Positions 26,801-27,979 of a DNA stretch of 27,979 nucleotides are shown in pieces. The position numbers and the translations under genes were made by a program. The first letter of the stretch is position 1. Each line of letters opens with the position of its first letter. The notes under the pieces were generated by a model. The model had not been told where the DNA came from and did not search any database. It saw nothing but the letters and a program-made list of their open reading frames with translations. This stretch comes from a virus, in the IMG/VR virus record IMGVR_UViG_3300025892_000113, positions 1 through 27,979 of that record; one strand, written 5' to 3'.

Positions 26801-27979
26801 TGTTAGTGTAAAACCGGTTGACGGCGGACAAGGTTATACCTCTCCTCCAGTATTAACATTAACTGGCGGAGGCGGAACAGGCACTGTTCTAAAAACATAT
26901 TTAGGTACAAAAGGCGATGTAACAAAAGTTGATGTAGTTGTTTCTGGTAGCGGATATTACAGCACACCTGTAATCTCAGTTAACGGCAATCTTATAGATG
27001 GCGGCAGAGATGCAACCTTCAGTGTAGAACTAGGTAATAATCCAGTAAGAGGAATTACTACTACAGTTAAGTTTGATAGAACTACAGGAACATATGTATA
27101 TACGCAAATTGATCAAACACAAACATTTACAGCATCAGGATCTCAGTTTGAATTTAATTTGAATTGGCCTATTGATTTAAAAATTACTGATATAAGTGTA
27201 TTTAGAAATAATATTGAACAATTAAGTAACGAATATACCTATACCAACATGTTAGATGCTACAGCAAGCTACGAAAGATATTATGGACAAGTATCTTTTA
27301 CAAATAAACCAGATGCTAACGATATAATTGTTGTTAATTACAAACTTTCTCCAGATTTATATCAAGCCCAAGATCGAATTAGTAATTTATATAATCCGCA
27401 AGAAGGTCAATTAGGTAAAGAATTAAGCCAGTTAATGACAGGCATTGATTACGGTGGCGTAGAAGTTAAGAGCTTTGGGATGTCGCAGGGTCAAGGGTGG
27501 GATTCAGATGCATGGTTTGGTTCAACCTGGGATAGTTATGATAACACGTACAATGATGAAATATTTGAGTTAGATGGTTCAACAATTAGTATAGAGTTAA
27601 GTAAACCACTTGAAAATGGCGTACAATATAATATATACTTAAATGGTGTAAGAATCGATGATCCAGATTATCCAAGTAATCCTACAAATCCAAATGCAAG
27701 ATGCCAAAGTATTACAGGTGACGGGGTACAGACTACAATATTCTTAGATAATGACGGACTTAACATTAATGGTGAAGGAAGTCCTTTAGACTCAGAATAC
27801 AACAATGGTGCATTGATTGCCGAGAACAATGGTACAGTGTTTGACAGAGCCCTAACTGTAAACGGATTGAAACTGGTTGTTGCAGGAGCAGTAGGCGGAC
27901 AACTTGCAGTACCAGATGAATGGGCAAAGAAAACTGCAAGAACATTTGAATTAATGACTGATCCTAACGGTGCTGGCAT
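14886..27979 (+). CDS. Giant baseplate/tail structural protein (gp7 position), incomplete at window end
   Basis: The frame starts at ATG 14886 and stays open to the window edge: 4364 codons with no stop, so the protein exceeds 480 kDa. It fills the slot of T4 gp7 (1032 residues) but is over four times longer, as in marine T4-like phages. Seen in order: a conserved N-terminus (NKKFLASTMDQLIQPGVVEK at about 38-57, WDPHVDWDKL from 134); an aromatic-rich body; carbohydrate-binding-like motifs near 1443-1484, 1701-1740, 2280-2305 and 2912-2960; FG-GAP-like beta-propeller blades beginning near 2196, 2251, 2998, 3050, 3107 and 3183; GxGYxxPP-type repeats near 3620, 3983 and 4021; and a MTGIDYGGVEV block before the edge. 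The likely role is outer wedge/fibre attachment and host-surface contact. The family and gp7 equivalence are inferred from position. Confidence 0.85.
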   Translation, partial: MAYNNDQSDQPLPGGNENRKRQSASHLPKYYRTPANKKFLASTMDQLIQPGVVEKLNGYVGRKTAKAFSSTDNYVSDVSAARENYQLEPASIVKDNLGNVTFYKDYNDYINQLDSFNKGTSDHSVLNQQEYYAWDPHVDWDKLTNFREYYWLPNGPQSFGLPGNTIDVESTYTVRIGDNADNNTYIFSPDGLTNNPTITLYRGITYKFDIDTPNLPFTIKTKKTLDEGFDLDSSSILVLEGVSVQGLEKGVSTLQLGTDTPDILYYMASNDLQASGTIVVKDISEATFIDVKKEILGKKTYKASNDVVLSNGMKVFFTGEVEPASYAEGAFYVEGVGDKIKLIPETNLNVPTDFTDDVEIEFDAEGFDRLPFGEAIGYPTKKDYLVINRSAKDGNLWARYNRWFHKNVIETSAEQNNQPSELDQLQRAKRPIIEFEADIKLHNFGTKIKKDVDLIDNFTTDVFSTIEGGIGYNVDGIDIVKGMRILFTADTDILVKGRIFEVDIIKFAGGNNTNNQITLKEVADSIPQENETVLALNGNVFKGKMLYFQNGSWQETQQKTNTNQPPLFDIFDSNGKSYSDTSTYEASTFSGNKLFSYKQGIGSADTELGFPLSYRSISNVGDIVFNYDILQDTMTYTNENDIFTVNTDIGFLRKYSDLNVFETISGWKKVTTLSEQPVIRQYVFDNTTTGFEIDVYNNSGLLSDLWVRVYLNNKLQFENVDYTITTNIQNNAQINFNNTLTLNDDIVIKTKSKTLKNDNGFYEIPSSLERNPKNENLKEFTLGEVNDHVSTIVENLDNFTGTFPGVGNLRDLNNLSDLGRRFLQHSAPMNLSLYHITDKDSNIIKSLDYARTEYNRFKREFLQVALDSEFQGTTKDHVDNILQTINSVKNKEMPFYFSDMVPTGAVKKLSYTILDADETFFALSQVFDNNTLSKKAVSVYKNNIQLVYNKDYTFNSDGFAVVTATKAQDDVIDIFEYETTNGSYVPPTPTKLGLYPAYEPMLYSDDTYLTTTSLIQGHDGSRFVAFNDYRDDLLLELEKRIFNNIKIKYDTTLLDINDLVPGEYRQTGVSFSEINKSILSNFLSWSKFIDTDYTLHNFFERTNTFTFNYSKSNSPSGNILPGFWRQIYKRAFDTDRPHTHPWEMLGLTIKPSWWETQYGPAPYTKDNLLMWTDLQNGILRQPGVKYKILNKYKRPNLLSNIPSDESGNLLPPLSIGWISNYQPDTIDFSFVFGDGAPVESAWRNSSDYAFSIIKAFIINKPSLIFSTGFDRFNQVRNSAGSIVYKPTNKRINLKDLVFPSTSTDATQTFTSGLVNYVASYMAGDVLKNYEKYKENITSIDNQIGFKLAGFTDIEKFKLILDSRTPTNEGNVFVPNENYQIFLNTSSPIKTVEYSGVIIERRTDGYVIKGYSPNNTIFKYLSAVSKQNDPSINIGGISENYVVWNSGKTYVAGQNVEYQGSYYRTKTQHQSTQTFDETQFAKLAALPLKGGREAFIRKQFTDTIIKEMPYGTLLTEIQDVVDFLLGYGEYLKSQGFIFDYFQSDNKVVLDWRHCVNEFLFWTTQNWAAGSVITLSPGAEQIKITTNYSMVDNIFDGFYGYGLFKADGQKLVEDFANLGRSPNEFSIGPKNTADGIYFISLPLVQKEHVVIIDNATVFGDVIFDQQPGYRQERIKILGYRTTDWDGSLNIPGFIFDEPNIVEWEQWQDYNIGAVVKNKEFYYSAPKKVPGSQIFDAKNWNVLSEKPEGGLYANFEYKTNQFADFYDLDSDNFDVEQQKMAQHLIGYQKRQYLQNIVNDDVSQYKFYQGFIQDKGSKNALTKLFDALASDDKDSLEFYEEWAIKDGQYGASEGFDDVIFRLDEGKFRLVPQPIQLVNSTTGEETDLIYRIKPYEVYQKSKNYDHKPLPGKYVFDSYTKNAGYVNQQDVRGIVTNYENILDFNFADIAKNAYIWVGNQDKDWTVYKHVDTPYVINQIGKGEATFDITVDTNVKDFVKGDIIGINAIHNDSTSLNLDGFYKIDSINNNVITVETDDPKTTEDSDLVGNITVFLKVRATNVVEANKIVQTNLHGNDLLWVDSITDDNEWAVYKNTNSFVDHQRINNPVSNAYGNIESITLDVASTTIFNQGFHKLSKYDRITFSGIEGTVELNSTSKYVGGTITSSSFQLYDDADLTIPTNSSSFTAHTFKTGKWVNNGSNFGTAIAVDDRNTTLLVSTPDDADGKVYVYNRPTNALTYTLTQTIEPFKFGNDRQRFGAGLAISPDGEYVVVGSPNASNVKTKYSGAFQSAVDYPKNSIVGKDQGLWRAKIDIQGEEDNIVFNSFSSVVENIQAAGLQNNNTDFIPALIIGDYAIDPNNNLLAFNGLPTNHILVRAPFSLYEGSGINDQVRLQWNSITYGNQDLSALTARAPFNGSHSVITDAFLSQEHTIQKKIDEVLYVNSSTTSVDIGDVLQTPVATGIVEYTKLVGAELLIYLRDVNGTFNTSDSLFRDDGDFIGEYVKQGPIDPVNTSTVWGGYWWIDTPVYTPTSSTTNIDKGAGLVYWDLISDSTPTGRYYYSSLDYLTTDISSQNTFTGYIRTLTYRGLPGAGGSNDTFSSNLYVMRAPKALSDTISPGDPVSVYVNQLPQYTTGDFKDLTTIGLSSTTTNTTRNVYDVWDGYINLDFTKTDAADNPFEPRVGDTVRDLTTGATAEVTFYQRNSLNATIFVKNLAGSFSVGDDYGQNAEIEFLGTPGDPDVNYQIDRVMGEIQFTSLGYTPAGIGKMLVFDSGNPISLSAEDNINEIEYWMYTDGDVLGIPRLPNPPSSINNDWEQVYRIPAESTGTPSGFTNQGLYTVYSRSAPGRYDEIGTYTVPEQQSNFKLGSNIKIAKNSNGLYRTMVHAEGTQTQSLPGRIYFIKTGTENNITYTWEYAKNKKYKGVFNESINYFTKDIVYRENPAVSGTGVLYVAKTNLAPGPFSITDWTSTDDLIDYVGFIPNSSGTSVINDSTDGSTVLDQGLLSTFGNEFDINKNGDVLIANALYDNTKPNQVVVYRQNNGFWERGQEIQAPDKTSGFGKAIAISDDGMYIAVSEPFNDDYNADQGKVSIYHQVNGVFTFLQDLQSPNNERAERFGWKLQYDGNKLFVTSRNADSTETTTFDSNTTRFDNSFTEIVEGRKDVGVVFVYEKTPNGMLFAQTIQIPDSDVNTFGRNIHAKQNHFYVGLETKVSENSQGQVIDFRIDQDVTMWETHRSSNKTVDVEKIKKIFLYNIKENELLTYLDYIDPIQGKVAGPAEQELTYKTYFDPAVYTNSSNIGAIQDQTAAWGTKQVGEVWWNLTTAKFTNPYQGSIQYATQSWNKVFQGNSIDIYEWVESDILPSAWDAQADTETGFAKGYSGKSLYGDSSYSTRRVYNEILKTFKTMYYFWVTDKTIVPNVEFRKIDTREIAQYITDPAAKGHRFVALISPEKFVLYNCEPLIKGTDVAINIQFWTIKNQNQNVHNQYQIVSEGLETSQPNPDVVIKWFDSLIGYDAQSRVVPDPTLSDKEKYGSLNRPRQSWFKNKNEALKQVIERVNLVLTKNLIIDDKDISKLSLNDPILTTASNLYDVEVETVADLATVGTDKIERAVLSPVIKDGKITDVTIINPGKGYRYPPAISILGNGTDAELLPVIDGAGKIISVTVLQQGTYYDSSTILTVRNFAVLVKTDETLLGKWALYERENRIWNRIRSQSYNVGIFWNYVDWYATGYNEATDIDYLIDNSYELTSLDNTVGSIVKISNIGTGGWLLIEKISNNDTDDYTQNYKTIGRQNGTINFKNTLYDSLAANTGFDTISFDTKIFDSEPIKELRIILNTIKDDILIDELLVEFNKLFFASLRYVFAEQTYVDWAFKTSFIKAKHNVGKLREDITFNNDNLPSYEAYVKEVKPFATKIREYLSAYEGIDPTRTVTTDFDLPASYNSIEGKILPKNIKVIDDVLVGTTTDLETYPNKNWLDNSSYSIVSVKPVDGGQGYTSPPVLTLTGGGGTGTVLKTYLGTKGDVTKVDVVVSGSGYYSTPVISVNGNLIDGGRDATFSVELGNNPVRGITTTVKFDRTTGTYVYTQIDQTQTFTASGSQFEFNLNWPIDLKITDISVFRNNIEQLSNEYTYTNMLDATASYERYYGQVSFTNKPDANDIIVVNYKLSPDLYQAQDRISNLYNPQEGQLGKELSQLMTGIDYGGVEVKSFGMSQGQGWDSDAWFGSTWDSYDNTYNDEIFELDGSTISIELSKPLENGVQYNIYLNGVRIDDPDYPSNPTNPNARCQSITGDGVQTTIFLDNDGLNINGEGSPLDSEYNNGALIAENNGTVFDRALTVNGLKLVVAGAVGGQLAVPDEWAKKTARTFELMTDPNGAG

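Noticed and set aside
15332-27979. Minus-strand open frames across the giant gene
   Set aside because: They are hydrophobic, low-information antisense shadows of one continuous plus-strand frame.
1-27979. tRNA genes, CRISPR arrays, insertion sequences, terminators
   Set aside because: I looked for cloverleaf arms, regular spacer repeats, transposase motifs with end repeats and GC hairpins followed by T runs; none was convincing.

Overview
This AT-rich window is part of the genome of a contractile-tailed, T4-like bacteriophage of the type found in marine bacteria (cyanobacteria and SAR11-like hosts). The evidence is a run of T4 core genes: late sigma factor gp55, recombination nuclease gp46/gp47, and the baseplate genes gp48, gp53, gp5, gp25 and gp6. 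These are combined with features typical of marine T4-like phages: a giant structural protein next to gp6, a gp5 without a lysozyme domain, and a host-type metabolic gene. The host cannot be fixed from this window.

Left arm (54-5132, all on the minus strand). In transcription order this is gp55, gp47, gp46, a hydroxymethylbilane synthase (hemC-like) gene, a small unknown gene and a GIY-YIG nuclease-like gene. The genes are tightly packed; gp47/gp46 and gp46/hemC share ATGA stop-start overlaps. Two near-consensus sigma70 promoters (TTGACT, 17 bp, TATAAT) precede gp55 and gp47, so this looks like an early/middle operon read by host RNA polymerase. A tetrapyrrole-pathway gene is thus embedded in a DNA replication/recombination and transcription-switch operon.

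Divergent control region (5133-5220). The early promoter for gp55 points left. A T4-type late promoter motif (CTAAATA) points right and abuts the -35 box of the early promoter. The late sigma gene and its probable first late target therefore diverge from one short spacer.

Right arm (5221-27979, all on the plus strand). This is a baseplate module: gp48 tube cap, gp53 wedge, a 917-residue probable hub protein, gp5 central spike, gp25, gp6 (1180 residues with a Ser/Gly-rich tail), and a giant open frame that starts at 14886 and is still open at the window end (at least 4364 codons). Most joins are stop-start overlaps. A second late promoter motif lies just before gp6.

Points most worth a second look: the shortened, active-site-altered hemC product; a 17-residue tandem repeat shared by the tails of the two adjacent central baseplate proteins, with 27 identical bases between genes; the giant protein with an apparently interrupted beta-propeller whose insertion is flanked by two similar carbohydrate-binding-like modules; and the Gly codons at the end of gp6 that double as the ribosome binding site of the giant gene. 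I saw no tRNA, CRISPR array, insertion sequence or clear terminator. The only stretch over 50 bases without an assigned gene, apart from the promoter spacers, is 1-53.
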